DNA of 64,000 nucleotides from Gigantopelta aegis (lineage: Eukaryota; Mollusca; Gastropoda; Neomphalida; Peltospiridae): NCBI RefSeq assembly GCF_016097555.1, contig NC_054704.1, positions 74,655,396 through 74,719,395 of the forward strand, given 5' to 3'. Shown here one piece after another: positions 22,324 to 34,400 of the stretch. How positions within the stretch are numbered: the first letter of the stretch is position 1; every line of letters begins with the position of its first letter. The position numbers and the translations under genes were made by a program. The notes beneath the pieces are model-generated. The model was not told where the DNA came from and made no database searches. It was given only the letters and a program-made list of their open reading frames with translations.

Positions 22324-23267
22324 TATATCTCTTAAGGTAGCACTAAACCAAATAACTTCCGGCTGGGTCAAAGTTCGAGGTGCCCCCCCCCCCTCCACAC
22401 ACACACACACACACACACTTTATTCTGATTCACTTTTAGGGTGATGGGTGGTAGTATTTATATTCGTGGCGTTTATGTCGATTGATTCGCTGCAAGTAGG
22501 AGTATTAGCCACATATGTTACTATTGTCGTCTATGTGATTTGATTTGGTAGCATACACCCCTAAATGGCATTTCACACCCCACCCCACACACCCCACACC
22601 CACCCCACCCCATTTTCTTGCAGGTGGATTAATTGTGAGGTGTCACACTTGTTATTGTTGTACAGCCTGGGTGTGTTGATACGCAGCTTATATCAATTTT
22701 TTCAGTAAACGTTAACATTATCGGCAATAAGAATTGGATTTGGCCTATTGCAACCTGAAAGTTGCACACAACCATTAATTACTACAACCGGCCTCGGTGG
22801 TCTCGTGGTTAAGTCATCGGAAATAACGCTGGTAGGCAGTGGGTTTGCAGTCCGGTACCGGCTCCCACCCAGAGCAGGTTTTAACAAATGAGTGGCTAGG
22901 TTACCACCCCGACTTTACTCTAACCACTAACACATAACCACAATCCGCACACGTGGACAGACAGCACAGATAGCTGAGGTGTGTGCCCAAGACAGCATGC
23001 TTGAACCTCAATTGGATATAAGCACTAAAACATAAGTTGAAATGATATAATTACTCCATGCAGTTCAGTATAGTTTGTATGAAAAACAAAAACACTATCG
23101 AGACGGTCACGTGACTACTAGTTTTAAGGGTTAGTCTCCTTTGAAAAGTGCCTTGCCAAAAAGAAGAAAGAAAGAAAGAAAATAATAATCATAAGTCGAC
23201 CACAGAATATTTCAGTTAGCTTCCCTAAATGTAAGAAGTAACGTCAAATATATAATATTATATAGAT

Positions 23268-23515
23268 TGACCCCTGTCGGTGGGCCCATTGGGCTATTTC
23301 TCCTTCCAGCTAGTGCACCACGACTGGTATATCAAAGTTCGTGGTATGAGCTATCATGTCTGTTGGATGGTCCTTGCTACTAATGGAAAAATGTAGCGGG
23401 TTTCCTCTCTAAGACTATATGTCGGATTTACCAAATGTTTGACGTCCAACAACCGATAATTAATAAATCAATGTGCTTTTTTTGTGGTATCGTTAAACAA
23501 AACAAACTTTAACAA
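23268..23515 (+). repeat. SINE type A, 5'-truncated
   Basis: It begins within the body (GTCGGTGGGCCCATTGGGCT) and runs to the AAACAAAACAAACTTTAAC tail. It is followed by (ATGT)n and a poly-A-rich stretch at 23549-23588. Confidence 0.78.
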
Positions 23516-23966
23516 ACTTTATATGTATGTATGTATCTATAACATGATTTAAAAAAAGAAAAAAAAAGAAAAAAAAAAAAAAAAAAAAGCTAGCAATTAA
23601 TCAATATATGCAAGTTATATTTATTTATCACACAGTAAACTGGATCTTGCTTGCATTCTGACTTGGCGCTTGTGGGTGGTCGCAACGTAAACCCATATCT
23701 ACCGTATGTAATGAAGGCTGCCACGAAGCGGATTATATTGTATCGCTGTTTGGGGGATGTTTGTTGTTTTTCTTAGTTTAGTTGAGGGTTTTGTGCTTTT
23801 GTTTTGTTAATTTTTATTTTTTTTTAAATCTTTTTTTAATACACTACACTCGCACTTTATCTCGAGCTGTCAAAACACATATGTATATTAATTGTTATAC
23901 CCGTATATATCATTGTATCTGTTTTGTATTGGCATTCATATATCATTATCAACACCGTGTGCAATA

Positions 23967-26394
23967 TCAGCCATGATGATGATGGTGATGCATATGGTGA
24001 TGGTGGTGTCCATGGTGACGATGCATTCCGTGATGATGATGGTGGTGATGTGCTGTTGTCGTCTGTGACGTCAGTAACAGCAACACTGAAATATTAAGAG
24101 AAATATGCATACCAGCGATTCAATCATCTTTTCTTTTAAAGCTGCAGTGTCTGGTTTCAATCGTATACAATCAAGTTCTAAGTTCAAATACAAGCATAAC
24201 TGCACTTTTAATTCCTCGCGAGTTGTCGTCATTAATGCATATCGTCAAATGCTTACTAGGCAGTTAGAACAATTCTCACCATTTTGTAATACCGAGAGTA
24301 TTCTGGTTGCAGAGAAGTAAATTTACCAATCAGCGTCGTGCTGCCCACGAAGATGGTGCTTTTAAAATATACCCCCTATTTGAATAAAATAATTTATGAG
24401 TTTGAAAATAGGTAAGAAATTGGATCTTTGACAGGAATTGCACTTACATTTATGGTGCACAGTTGAGTTGAATGAGATCTCACTTTCCATGAGTGATTTG
24501 TACATACCGAGTATGAATACATGGTCGGGGTGGACAGACTTCCTAGCAGCCGTGAAATGGCAAAATGGGAGGTGCCTCCAAAAATAAGAGATTATTTCCA
24601 GATTTAGGTTGACATCACCCAGTTCAGACATATTTGCTGCACAATACAAGGACTGGCCATCATCACTACATGTGTGATTCACCTGGGAAAATTCTCTTTT
24701 TCTCTTTTTTTAAATTTATGTTAATATAGTGGACAGTATGTTATGATTTACTTCGCTGCTACCTTCTAGCAGCCACTTCCTAGTAGCCAATTACGCTAGC
24801 AGCCAATTTTAGCAGACACGCATGGCGACGTTCTAAACACCGGACTCGTACGCCTTTTATAATGTGTGTTGTGGTGTGGGCTATACGAAACTAGTTGGAC
24901 ATCCTATATTACCGTAGTACAGACGGATTTTTAAAGTGATATTTCAGATATTATAAAAGTGCTTAATAAAACGGTTAAGTTGTATTTATACGGATATTAG
25001 TAACAATAAGACTGTGAAAATGAGTCTTGGTTGTTATTTTGTTTTTGTGTTGTTATTATATAAAGATACTCTTTAAAACTCTAAAATTCTTAAGTTGTAG
25101 TGAATAATAAAAATTAACATAACAGTGTGTTTAAAAGTGTGTGAAATACAGCTAACAATCGAAAGGCGTATGAATCCGGTGTTTAGAACGTCGCCATGGG
25201 TGTTTGCTGAAATTGGCTGCTAGCGTAATTGGCTGCTAGGAATTGGCTGCAAGAATCCGCTCGGTTTTTTTGTAATGCAATAATAGCCGAACCGTACTAT
25301 TTTTAGCCCAGAGGGTGCCCGCCAAAAGTGTCCCACTTTCAAAATACTGGGTTTATTTTTAACTTAGAAAAGCCAGTGTAGTGAAACCAATTCGGAGTGC
25401 GGCGTCTTATATGCACCAAACGTAATGGGATTTTCTGTTCTAAATGCTTAAATAATAAAAATATTCCAGACACTGCATGTTTAAGAACAGAAATGAAAGG
25501 AGTATTAAATTTTTGTTTCAGCATCATGTTATATGTAATTATACCGGCCTCGGTGGTGTTGTGGTTAAGCCATTGGACATAAGACTGGTAGGTACTGGGT
25601 TCGCAGCCCGGTACCGGCTCCCACCCAGAGCGAGTTTTAACGACTCAATGGGTAGGTATAATACCAATACGCCACATTCTCTCTCACTAACCACTAACTG
25701 CTAACCACTAACCCACTGTCCTGGACAGCTAGCCCAGATAGCTGAGGTGTGTGCCCAGGACAGCGTGCTTTAAACTTAATTGGATAGAAGCAAGGAAATA
25801 AGTTGAAATGAATGAATGAATGTACGAATGAATGAATGAATGAATGAATATGTAATTATGACTACTAATTTCATTTTAACAGCAAGCGAAATAATAGTTA
25901 TTTTTGTTTGTGTTCCTTAACGATATCACTTGAGCACATTGATTAGTTAATCATCGGTTTTTTTATTTAAAACATTTGATGATTCATACGAGTAGTCTTC
26001 CCATTCCAAATATAACATTTTAAAGGAAATAACTTGAAACCCACACTTTTGTTGTAATATTCCCAAACATTTGATTTTGTATTTTCCCAAACATTTGATT
26101 TTGTATTTTCTTTTGGTGGTGGTGGTGGTGGGGGGGGGGGGGGGGGGGGGGGGGGGTGTCAATTTAAAGTATAAGTGGTTACAAATTATGGAAACTGATG
26201 AAGTTGTACGGAACTCCTCATGATCCGAAACTGCCGTAAAAACGTGTAATGCAATATTTCTAATACTTAATTAATACTCCTCTAACTCACTGCCAACACC
26301 ATCACTATGCTAATACCACGATTACTACTAAAACTAATACAACTAGTAGTAGTAGTAGTAGTAGTAGCAGTAACAGTAGTAGTAGTAGTAGTAG

Positions 26395-26427
<33 letters not shown>

Positions 26428-26615
26428 CACTACTACTACTAGTGTCGTAGGAAGGTGCCAAAACGTGGGGGTCACACTTTTATATGTACACACTTTTACA
26501 CTATTATAAAGCAAATATAAAGCAAAATATCTGAAAAGTGGGCGGCAAATGCCCCCCCCCCCCCCCCCCCCCCCGTCCTCCCGCTTCCTATGCCAGTGTA
26601 CTACTACTACTACTA

Positions 26616-26647
<32 letters not shown>

Positions 26648-26730
26648 GCAGCTGCTACTACTACTAACTGTAAAAATATTATTAATACTACCACTAAATA
26701 CAAAATACTACAACTACTTCAAAAATCAAT

Positions 26731-26763
<33 letters not shown>

Positions 26764-26831
26764 AACATCTACAACTATCCCTATTACTACTGCTACTACT
26801 AGTACCACTATTACAACTACAACTAGGATGG

Positions 26832-26866
<35 letters not shown>

Positions 26867-27054
26867 GTTACTACTACAACAACAATAACGACTGCTACTA
26901 CTACTATTACTACTACTACTACCTCTGCCTCTATTACTACTACTACTACTAATACTAATGATAATAATAATAATAATAACAATAAGTTGAATTGTTTGTG
27001 ATTTCTATACGTACCAGCTAAGAGGATGAAAAACAAATAGCTGTAGAATGCCAT
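23967..27054 (-). CDS. Secreted poly-histidine peptide (two exons)
   Basis: Exon 1 is 27015-27054 (13 codons plus one base, donor G/gtacgt) and exon 2 is 23967-24085 (acceptor aatatttcag), a phase-1 intron of 2,929 bp. The joined frame encodes 52 residues. The signal peptide begins MAFYSYLFFILLAVLLLLTS and runs to Thr-Thr-Ala at about residue 25. The mature part begins with seven His (HHHHHHHGMHRHH) and continues mostly His, with two Met, one Arg and three Gly, ending in six His and a Gly. Exon length, intron phase and ending match the Gly-His genes, so this is a diverged paralogue. A TATAAAAG box lies 70 bp upstream of the ATG. The intron carries a MITE, a SINE and about 650 bp of TAC/TAG repeats. 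Extracellular metal binding is the likely activity, by inference from composition. Confidence 0.8.
24362..24756. other. Intronic stretch, nothing recognised
   Basis: A 106-codon minus-strand frame is present, but it has no recognisable domain and no splice or promoter context. It lies wholly inside the intron of the poly-His gene. Confidence 0.4.
24760..25252. mobile_element. DNA element with terminal inverted repeats of about 90 bp
   Basis: The left arm (GCAGCCAATTTTAGCAGACA, then CATGGCGACGTTCTAAACAC) is repeated inverted on the right (GTGTTTAGAACGTCGCCATG, then GAAATTGGCTGCTAGCG). Short subterminal repeats of ATTGGCTGCTAG/CTAGCAGCCAAT are present at both ends. The interior is AT-rich with no transposase, so this is a non-autonomous element. 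Confidence 0.8.
25541..25855 (+). repeat. tRNA-derived SINE, type C, complete
   Basis: Head CCGGCCTCGGTGGTGTTGTG with box B-like GGGTTCGCAGCCC, body AGCCCAGATAGCTGAGGTGT, and a tail of TTGAAATGAATGAATG repeats. Confidence 0.85.
26120..26156. repeat. GGT/poly-G tract
   Basis: GGTGGTGGTGG leads into a poly-G run of about 30 bases. Confidence 0.9.
26335..26990. repeat. Trinucleotide repeat field (TAG/TAC, AAT) in the poly-His gene intron
   Basis: Arrays of TAG, then CTA/TAC, then poly-C (26551-26574), AAT and more TAC make about 650 bp of nearly uninterrupted triplet repeats. The TAG block and the TAC block are reverse complements and meet near 26393, so that part can form a hairpin. Long Val-, Leu- and Thr-only frames here are artefacts. 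Confidence 0.9.
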
Positions 27055-27123
27055 AATTTTTCGCTTTCTTGTGAATGTTATTGGACTAATGAAATTAAAA
27101 ATGACAAATATTCAACAACTTCT

Positions 27124-27131
27124 CTTTTATA
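27124..27131 (-). promoter_or_regulatory. TATA box of the poly-His peptide gene
   Basis: TATAAAAG on the minus strand begins 70 bp upstream of the ATG. This is the best TATA match of the family. Confidence 0.55.
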
Positions 27132-27134
27132 TTA

Positions 27135-27950
27135 GCTTAGTCAAACCGCCTTCTTTTGTACCGCTCACAGCTAGTGTCGTTGTTCGCTGTGTTTTAACTT
27201 GGATGTCCCTGTTTAAACTCCACCTACTGACACGGCGTGTTAGTACTTACAAACCTCAAAGTAAACAATCTGCTATCCAGTTGTGTTACACCTTGCTTTT
27301 ACCTGGGTCACTTGTACACAGAAAAAAACCCCAGCTAGCTGTCGAGAGTAAGTCAATTGCACCATGAGACCCGGTTTAATATAAAGAAAGAACGACATTT
27401 TTTATTTAAAAACGCACTCAACACATTTTATTTACTTAATATAGAGAGTACAATCAACTAACTTATAGTTATTCTAAACAGTACGATCACATGGGGAAGG
27501 GTAGGGAAATAATGGGGTTTTAATATATTTATATATATTTAGTAGGCCCAAATATCTTATCACAATTTCAATTCATGGCCATATTTCGTATTGGTACACT
27601 TTTTAATTACACTATTTTGTACAAACACGGTTAGATACGTTAATAATATCTGGAAAAAAACCCAACACATTTTCACAGCAGTTTTGCACTTAATGTCATC
27701 TGGCGTTCGTGAAAAGGACGCGTCATGCACCCAGTTTATTTGATTGCATCGTGACATCATTCGAATACCGATATCCTTCAAATTAAAAAACCTACCGCGC
27801 CAGTCTGCGCGTTAGATATTGAGTAATTGTTATGATATGAGCGCGACGAGTGTGATATCATTACAAACTTCACGAGATGAGATATAAATTATATTTGACA
27901 AAACACATGACATTTTCTATTTAGTATATAACTTTGGCAATTTACCTTTA
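27135..27950. other. Upstream region of the poly-His gene, no gene seen
   Basis: Mostly unique AT-rich sequence. GTTATGATATGAGCGCGACG and GTGATATCATTAC near 27827-27864 may be a decayed foldback edge. Confidence 0.4.
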
Positions 27951-27984
27951 TTTTTAAAATGGCAGCAGCAAAATAGTTCCGGCT

Positions 27985-28132
27985 TTTTTACAGTGAAGAT
28001 AATACTTTCTACAGTGACGATAACACATTTTAGAGTGAAATACTGAAATTTTCACTCAAAAATGTGTTATCGTAAATGAGTGACTGATAACACTTTTATT
28101 TCACTGATAGTTTAAGATATTTCACTAAATGT

Positions 28133-28133
<1 letters not shown>
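27985..28133. mobile_element. Foldback element with TTTTCACTC arms
   Basis: ACGATAACACATTTTAGAGTG and its inverse around ACTCAAAAATGTGTTATCGT, flanked by repeats of CAGTGA and TTTCACTGATA, give a MITE-like structure with no coding. Confidence 0.6.

Positions 28134-28184
<51 letters not shown>
28134..28184. repeat. (TA)n microsatellite
   Basis: Uninterrupted AT array forming the left border of the Tc1-like element. Confidence 0.93.
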
Positions 28185-28185
<1 letters not shown>

Positions 28186-29931
28186 TCTGTCAAAAAAGAA
28201 ACGCATAGGCGAAATAATCATGGAATTGTCTCTTTAATACAAAGTGACATAATTTCGTTATTTATGATCATATCACAGTCACATTTGACAAGAGTATGTG
28301 ACAATGTTCTTGCTATGGACTGGCGGCAGTGGAGGCGTTTTCGTCACCAAACAGCGTCGCACGAGGGCGCTGAAATCAGTACCTTGTGTGACCACCAGCA
28401 GCAGCAATCACTGCGCCACATCTCCTTGGCATAGACTGAATGAGTCTCTGAATCCTGACACGTGGAATCCTAGCCCATTATTCCTGCAGTGCAGGTGCCA
28501 GTTGCGGAAGCGTCTGAGGCTCCGAGTCGCGCTGGCGTACACGTATGTCAAGTTAGTGCCATATATGTTCATTGGGGTTGAGATCTGGCGACATTGATAG
28601 CCATGGCAGCACATTAATGTTCTCATTCTGTGGTCATTCATTGTTACACATGTCGTATGCGGCCTGGCTTTGTCCTGCTGAAAGAGTAGTCTCTGTCGAT
28701 CCAAAATGGGAAGCATGTGACGGCGAAGAATTTCATCCCGGTAGCGTACAGCTGTCAGGTTGCCTTGTACGAACACAAGTTCACTTCTGCCAGTGTATGA
28801 GATGGCTCCCAACATCATGACACTCCCTCCACCGAATCTGTCAACTTGGGCGACGCAATTGTTGGCAAAACGTTCATTACGGCGTCTGTAAACACGTTGT
28901 CGTCCATCACGTCGCTGTAGAAGGAAACGTGACTCATCGCTGAACCATATTCGCCGCCAGTTTCCCAAGTTCCACCCCTGTACATTCGTGCACCAGCGAA
29001 CACGTAAATGTCGATGTTGACTTCGCAGGAGGGGACCAACATACGGTCTCCTAGCCCGTAAACCAGCTTCTCGAAGTCGGTTCCAATGTTTTGTGCAGAC
29101 ACCCTTCTCAAACCGGCGTCTGTAAACACGTTGTCGTCCATCACGTCGCTGTAGAAGGAAACGTGACTCGTCGCTAAACCATATTCGCCGCCAATTTCCC
29201 AAGTTCCACCCCTGTGCATTTGTGCATTAGCGAACACGTAAATGTCGATGTTGACGTCGCAGGACGGTGCCAACATACGGTCTCCTAGCCCGTAAACCAG
29301 CTTGTCGAAGTCGGTTCCAAATGGTTTGTGCAGACACCCTTCTCAAACTAGGTATGCGTCCAGCGGTGTTCGTTGCTGTGGCAATTCGGTGACGCAAGTG
29401 CAGAACCCGGATGTAGCGATCTTGTACTGCAGTTGTTATGCGAGGTCTTCCACTTCTGGGCCGGTCTTCAGCTGAGTGAAACTGCTGGTACCTGTCCCAG
29501 AGACGTGAAATGGTGCTCTGATGGACGTTGATGTGGCGTGCGACTGCTGACTGCCATTCATCTAACTGGAGGCGGCCTATTGCAATGTTTTGATTCGGCA
29601 GGCTTAGTCTTGGCATCTTGTAACTCGTCTATGTCGAAATAGAAATGAGGCATCATTGCGAGCATTGCAGCTTTAAATACCCATCACTACCCCAATCTTT
29701 TCCCCGAATTTCACGTGCATTCGCCAAAAGCTGACCATTTCACGCCTATTTCCTGCAATTGTCGCACAACGTGCCACAACGTGCGTTAAATTTGTTTTAG
29801 GGTGCATTTGGCCATGCTCTCCCTTTCCAGGAGCATTAATAAACATGGTCATTCACCAACATTGTTAAAAAAAAACAATGATAATTTGTAAAATCAAACA
29901 CTTTTCTTCTTTCCCTATCACCTATGTGTTT

Positions 29932-29938
<7 letters not shown>
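28186..29938 (-). mobile_element. Tc1/mariner-family DNA transposon, defective
   Basis: The left end, CTCTGTCAAAAAAGAAACGC followed by ATAGGCG, is echoed inverted at the right (ACCTATGTGTTTTTTTTTA at about 29920-29938), where the TA array has overrun the terminus. Between them lies a Tc1-type transposase on the minus strand. Both flanks are TA arrays, which fits TA target choice. Confidence 0.83.
28408..29616 (-). pseudogene. Tc1-like transposase with internal duplication
   Basis: The N-terminal part (29616 downward, beginning MPRLSLPNQNIAIGRLQLDE) carries the paired helix-turn-helix region and a GRPR linker (RPRSGRPRI). The catalytic part has FSDESRF, GGGSVMMLGAISYTG and LFQQDKARPHT, which supply the first two catalytic Asp. 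A 233-bp tandem duplication (28882-29114 and 29115-29347) repeats RIWFSDESRFLLQRRDGRQR and the segment before it. The frame is also shifted near 29230-29350 and again near the third catalytic residue, where the expected Pro-Asp-x-Asn-Pro motif is lost. It cannot encode a working transposase. Confidence 0.85.
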
Positions 29939-29985
<47 letters not shown>

Positions 29986-30025
29986 CTGTGTGTGTGTCTG
30001 TGTACATGCGCGCGTGTGTACATTG

Positions 30026-30075
<50 letters not shown>
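29939..30075. repeat. (TA)n-(GT)n-(TA)n compound microsatellite
   Basis: TA array, then TG repeats with TCTG variants, then a second TA array of about 48 bp. Confidence 0.92.
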
Positions 30076-30077
<2 letters not shown>

Positions 30078-30596
30078 TGAACAAAATAAGAAACTTCCGC
30101 TAACTTTGCTTGAACATAAATTGATGAAAACAAAACGGGGGAATAATTGTTATATATGCGTTTAAAGAGTTTTCCATGATGCATCGTTTGGTGCAAACAT
30201 TATGGTCATAGGTTCACAGAAACTGGGAGAAATTTTGACCAAGTGTGGTAGGGGTTAAATCATTGGGTATTCTTGGCATACTAAAAATGCTACAATGTAA
30301 AAAACGTTAATTGTTTTACAAATTTTGAAGCGTTTTTCTTCACTTGACAACAATGTCAGTAAGACAAGTAAAACAAATTGACCGAATACTACACGGAACA
30401 TGTCGAACCATGCATGCACGTGCAAATTGAATTTCACGTTGTCGACGATTAACAGTGCAAAAATAATCGATAAAATTCATGAATCCTGATAATACAGCTC
30501 AAGGCTAATACTACCTATATGATTTCATTACAAAATGAATTCTTTAACACAACAAATACTATATGTACAAATCGGAAGTTTCTTTTTTTGTTCAGT
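30076..30596. mobile_element. Non-autonomous TA-target element (MITE-like, 521 bp)
   Basis: The terminal inverted repeats ACTGAACAAAATAAGAAACT (left) and AGTTTCTTTTTTTGTTCAGT (right) are bounded by TA arrays on both sides. No coding is present. The ends resemble Tc1/mariner-type termini but differ from those of the neighbouring element. Confidence 0.82.
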
Positions 30597-30600
30597 ATAT

Positions 30601-30656
<56 letters not shown>

Positions 30657-30666
30657 ACATATATAC

Positions 30667-30760
<94 letters not shown>

Positions 30761-30880
30761 GTATATGTATATGTATGTGTGTGTGTGTGTGTATATATTT
30801 GTATAAACTTTTGACGACCCCAACAGAAATATGTTACAATGGCAGCAAGCGCGCGCGCGTGTGTGTGTGTGTGTGTGTCT
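30597..30880. repeat. (TA)n, (ATGT)n and (GT)n arrays
   Basis: About 140 bp of TA repeats with GTATACA interruptions, then ATGT and GT blocks, then CG/GT repeats at about 30849-30878. Confidence 0.93.
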
Positions 30881-31466
30881 CTCAATAGATAACCATCCCT
30901 CATTAGTCGTGTATATAGCGACTTCTAATTTAAGTGACAAAGAACGATCGGAATTTGTTAAAAAAAAGTATTATGATTGTATTTTAATGTTCTATTTAGT
31001 TAATTAACAATCAATGAACATAAAATGACACTTTCCAGAATATTCCATGTTTGCAATACAATGTATCATGCCGTAACACAATCTAATAACCAATTATTAT
31101 GCCCATATTACTCTACATATTATGTATGTGCATACGTGTAATTTTCCAGTTTAATGTTTGAAATGCTTGTATATTATGACATAAAAACTGAAACCATTTA
31201 ATAAAAGCCTTTGGACTCTTTTGTACCACTCTGTATATGTAATCCTAGTCATGATGGTCATATGATTCCGTATGATGGTCACATGCTACACGATTAGAAC
31301 AAGGCAGAAATTGTGAAACAGATGGTCTGATAAAACTATAACATTATTCTGATTGTAGCTAGAAAATGTTTCGTGCATATAACTTTCGCTTAATTGCCGT
31401 GAGCCCGGACGACGTGACGTTTACACATACAGATTTTCCCCTTGGTTAACAGATTTTATATCTGTC
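30881..31466. other. Upstream region and 5' UTR of the choline-transporter-like gene
   Basis: AT-rich, with no repeat recognised. The last 60-80 bases before the ATG (GTGAGCCCGGACGACGTGAC) are more GC-rich and contain GACGTGACGT, similar to a CRE half-site. I see no clear TATA box. Confidence 0.35.
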
Positions 31467-34400
31467 ATGGTGGTCAACATTCCTGCCCTTATTTCCATTA
31501 TTATTTTTTACGTAGCGATTTTTATAGTCGGGATCGTAGCTGGCCGGAAGTCTGCGAGAAAGACAACCACTGATGAAATGTATCTGGCAAGTAGAAATAA
31601 AGGAATGTGCATAGCATTTTTCACCATCACAGGTATGTAACATACGAGTATCCATTCAAAACTAACTTTAAATGAATGAATGAACTTTAAAGGGACATTC
31701 CTGAGTTTGCTGCAATTTTTAAGATGTTATCTACTAACGGGGCTTTTTAATGATTGTAATTACATATCAAATGTATTTTTCTACATAAAATATAAGTGGC
31801 TGTATATTAAACGTGTTTCTGATCGTTTGAATATTTGTACTAGGTTAAATTTCATTTTATTTCCTAAACTATTGTTTAAGTTTAATGGTAGAAATATTTG
31901 ATTAGTCGGAAACATCTTACAATGCAGCAAACTCAGGAATGTCCCTTTAAACTCGTTCATGGTGGGAGACGATAACGGGATGCGAACTCAGCATCTACTA
32001 GCATTAAGACAATACCTTGCTTCTCCGATATATTTAAAAAAAAAGATTGTTCACCCTACAGGGAATTGACTTTTCTACTGATCCTAAAGAAATGATGAAT
32101 GTTAATTACAACAAGAAAATAAGAGAAATAAAAACTATGCTTATTGATACAGTGGTCTACAAGACAGAATTGTAGTAGTGAAAAAAAAAGATTAGCGATG
32201 GCCAAAATTAATCACCTAATTTCAACATTACCTAACCCGGCAGACTAAACCATCACATAATTAAACATTTTATTTTATATTTATTTGGGTGGTTTTGTTC
32301 ATAGAATAAAGCGCGACGTAATAACAACAATACGTAGAAGGACTAAATTGTTTCAAAAACAGTACATGTATTTTATAAATGCATTAACAGTTTCATGGTT
32401 TCAGATATACATAATTATATATGTGTGTGTATGTATATATATGTGTGTATATGTATATATGTATGTCTTATGTCTTATGTCTTATATAATATCTTACATT
32501 TTCAGTGCAACCAAACTATGTCATATTTTTAAGATCACATACTTTAAGAATTTGATAACTTTGCAAATTAGTTGTAAATTAATCGAGATCACGGCACTAG
32601 GTTTATTGACATTTAAGCAAACGTAGCACTTCATAATTGACGTATGTATTCATAGTCATCAAATAAAAACATTTCAATAGCAATTTTACATTGAAAGCTG
32701 TCCAGCGTTCAGAAAACAAAAAACGTTAAGCACATAGTTTATTTTGAAGTAAGGACATCCAAAATGATGCCATTCGAGTTTGATGCCATACAAAAAGACA
32801 CCGCGCCACATAGTTTTACGTCATTTGAATATCTAGTAATGACGGACTGGAATTAACGTTGCGTGTACAGTTGAGATTATATGCTACAGAGATTATTACT
32901 CTCGTGTGTTTCGATATCGTCAGTATCATATATTAGGAATAAAAATAATGTATTATGCTCGCCAAAGCCCACGACTGCGCGACCGTTACTAACACTTTCC
33001 GTCACGTTCACACTTGCGATGTTCGGTTGCAACGCATTGTCTTTTAAATCCTTCAAAACTTGACTAAAGTCTTTTGGTATCCATATTGGGGTAATGTAGA
33101 CGAATTTGTCCCTTGTGGTACACGTCCAGCTGTCATAACCTGTATTATACAACACCACGTGTTCTTGGCGTGTTTGCGGGAATCAGTAGCGTAACTGTCT
33201 CCAAAAACATTTCTCCTCCTGCAGTTAGAATTTAAAATCTTCTTGATTGTCCAAATTAAAATGCATAGAAAATGAAGTCCATTTAACTAAACAAAACAAT
33301 TTCCATTTTGGCCTTCAAAGTCTTTTTTCTCGCTAGCTTATTTTCACACCCACGACTGTCTTTCACAATTCGCCGTTACAAAATAAGACAAAAATGGTTT
33401 TGCTTAGTGACACTTATTATTTGTATATAACAAAGTTCAAAGTATGTTTTCGTAATATTTTAACCAATAGAAAGAGTCATCTAATTACACATGCACACTT
33501 ATTCACAATAGTTCCCTTGAGATATTTACAACACAATAAGTCTGTTAAAAATCATTTAATGTACGGAGCTGTAGTTAGTGTTGTAGGGGTGTCAACTACC
33601 CCCTATCCAGAAAATTCCCCAAAATTAAAAAGAAAAACCCATTAAATATTATTTCTAGTTCTATATATCATAAAATGTTTGTCTGTCTGTCTGTTGAAGT
33701 ATGTAGGAGTAGTACCCGATGTTTAAGAAACTAGTTCTATTTAATTACAATACAGAAAAGTATCTAGCATTTTGAAACAGTGACTGGACAAGATTTGATC
33801 AACGGTGGCCGAACTATACATTTTTTAATAAATAGTTATTTATGTGAATACGATGAGACTGTGTTTATTTACATGATGTAAGACCGTATTCCGATATAAT
33901 AATCGTATCTCTCCACAAGGCAAAGTCAAAAGGACGTAAGGCAAAGTTCTGATTGCTTCCATGATCCAGTAGCAGGTGCCCGTCCTTAGGAGGACTGCCA
34001 TTCCCCTAGGAGCAACGTAACAGGATGTTTCATCCCTCTGGCGCCACCCGTATGAGAACTTCGTTGTATTAATATAGAAAAAAAAATGCTTTCATTAGTT
34101 ACAAAATCTTCTATTCTTTCTCTCTCACTCTTGGTTTCGTATAATTCCAATGCAATATATACTTAAATTGTATTTATATTTTACTTATTTATTTATTTAT
34201 TTAATAGTTTAAAGGGACATTCCCGAGTTTGCTGCATTGTAAGATGTTTCCCACTAATACAATATTTCTACGATTAAACTTACATATTAAATATATTTTT
34301 TGGTTTAGAATATCAGTGTCTGTATATTCAATGTGTTTCTGGTCGTCTTAATATTTGTAAGTAGTCCAAACTGGATTTTGTCTTCAAATAATTTCGTACG

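Larger units (their letters stand above)
19852..23260. repeat. Older segmental duplication unit 3
   Basis: It follows the order of unit 1 (6536 to about 10290) with clear divergence and indels. The start of the unit (18607-18736) is separated from the rest by the presumed solo LTR. It carries peptide gene copy 3, the shared SINE at about 21075-21378, a LINE insertion and the SINE type C fragment. Confidence 0.88.

Noticed and set aside
24362-24682. 106-codon minus frame with several Cys
   Set aside because: It lies within an intron, with no recognisable family, promoter or splice signals. It could be a decayed exon but cannot be supported.
26305-27054. Long Val/Leu/Thr-only frames of 111-150 codons
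   Set aside because: They are translations of TAC/TAG triplet repeats. Only the last few codons of one overlap a true exon (27015-27054).
30515-30940. Tyr/Ile and His/Thr repeat frames over TA and CA arrays (also at 28129, 29836, 36407, 37122, 38683 and 54031)
   Set aside because: Microsatellite translations without any coding signal.
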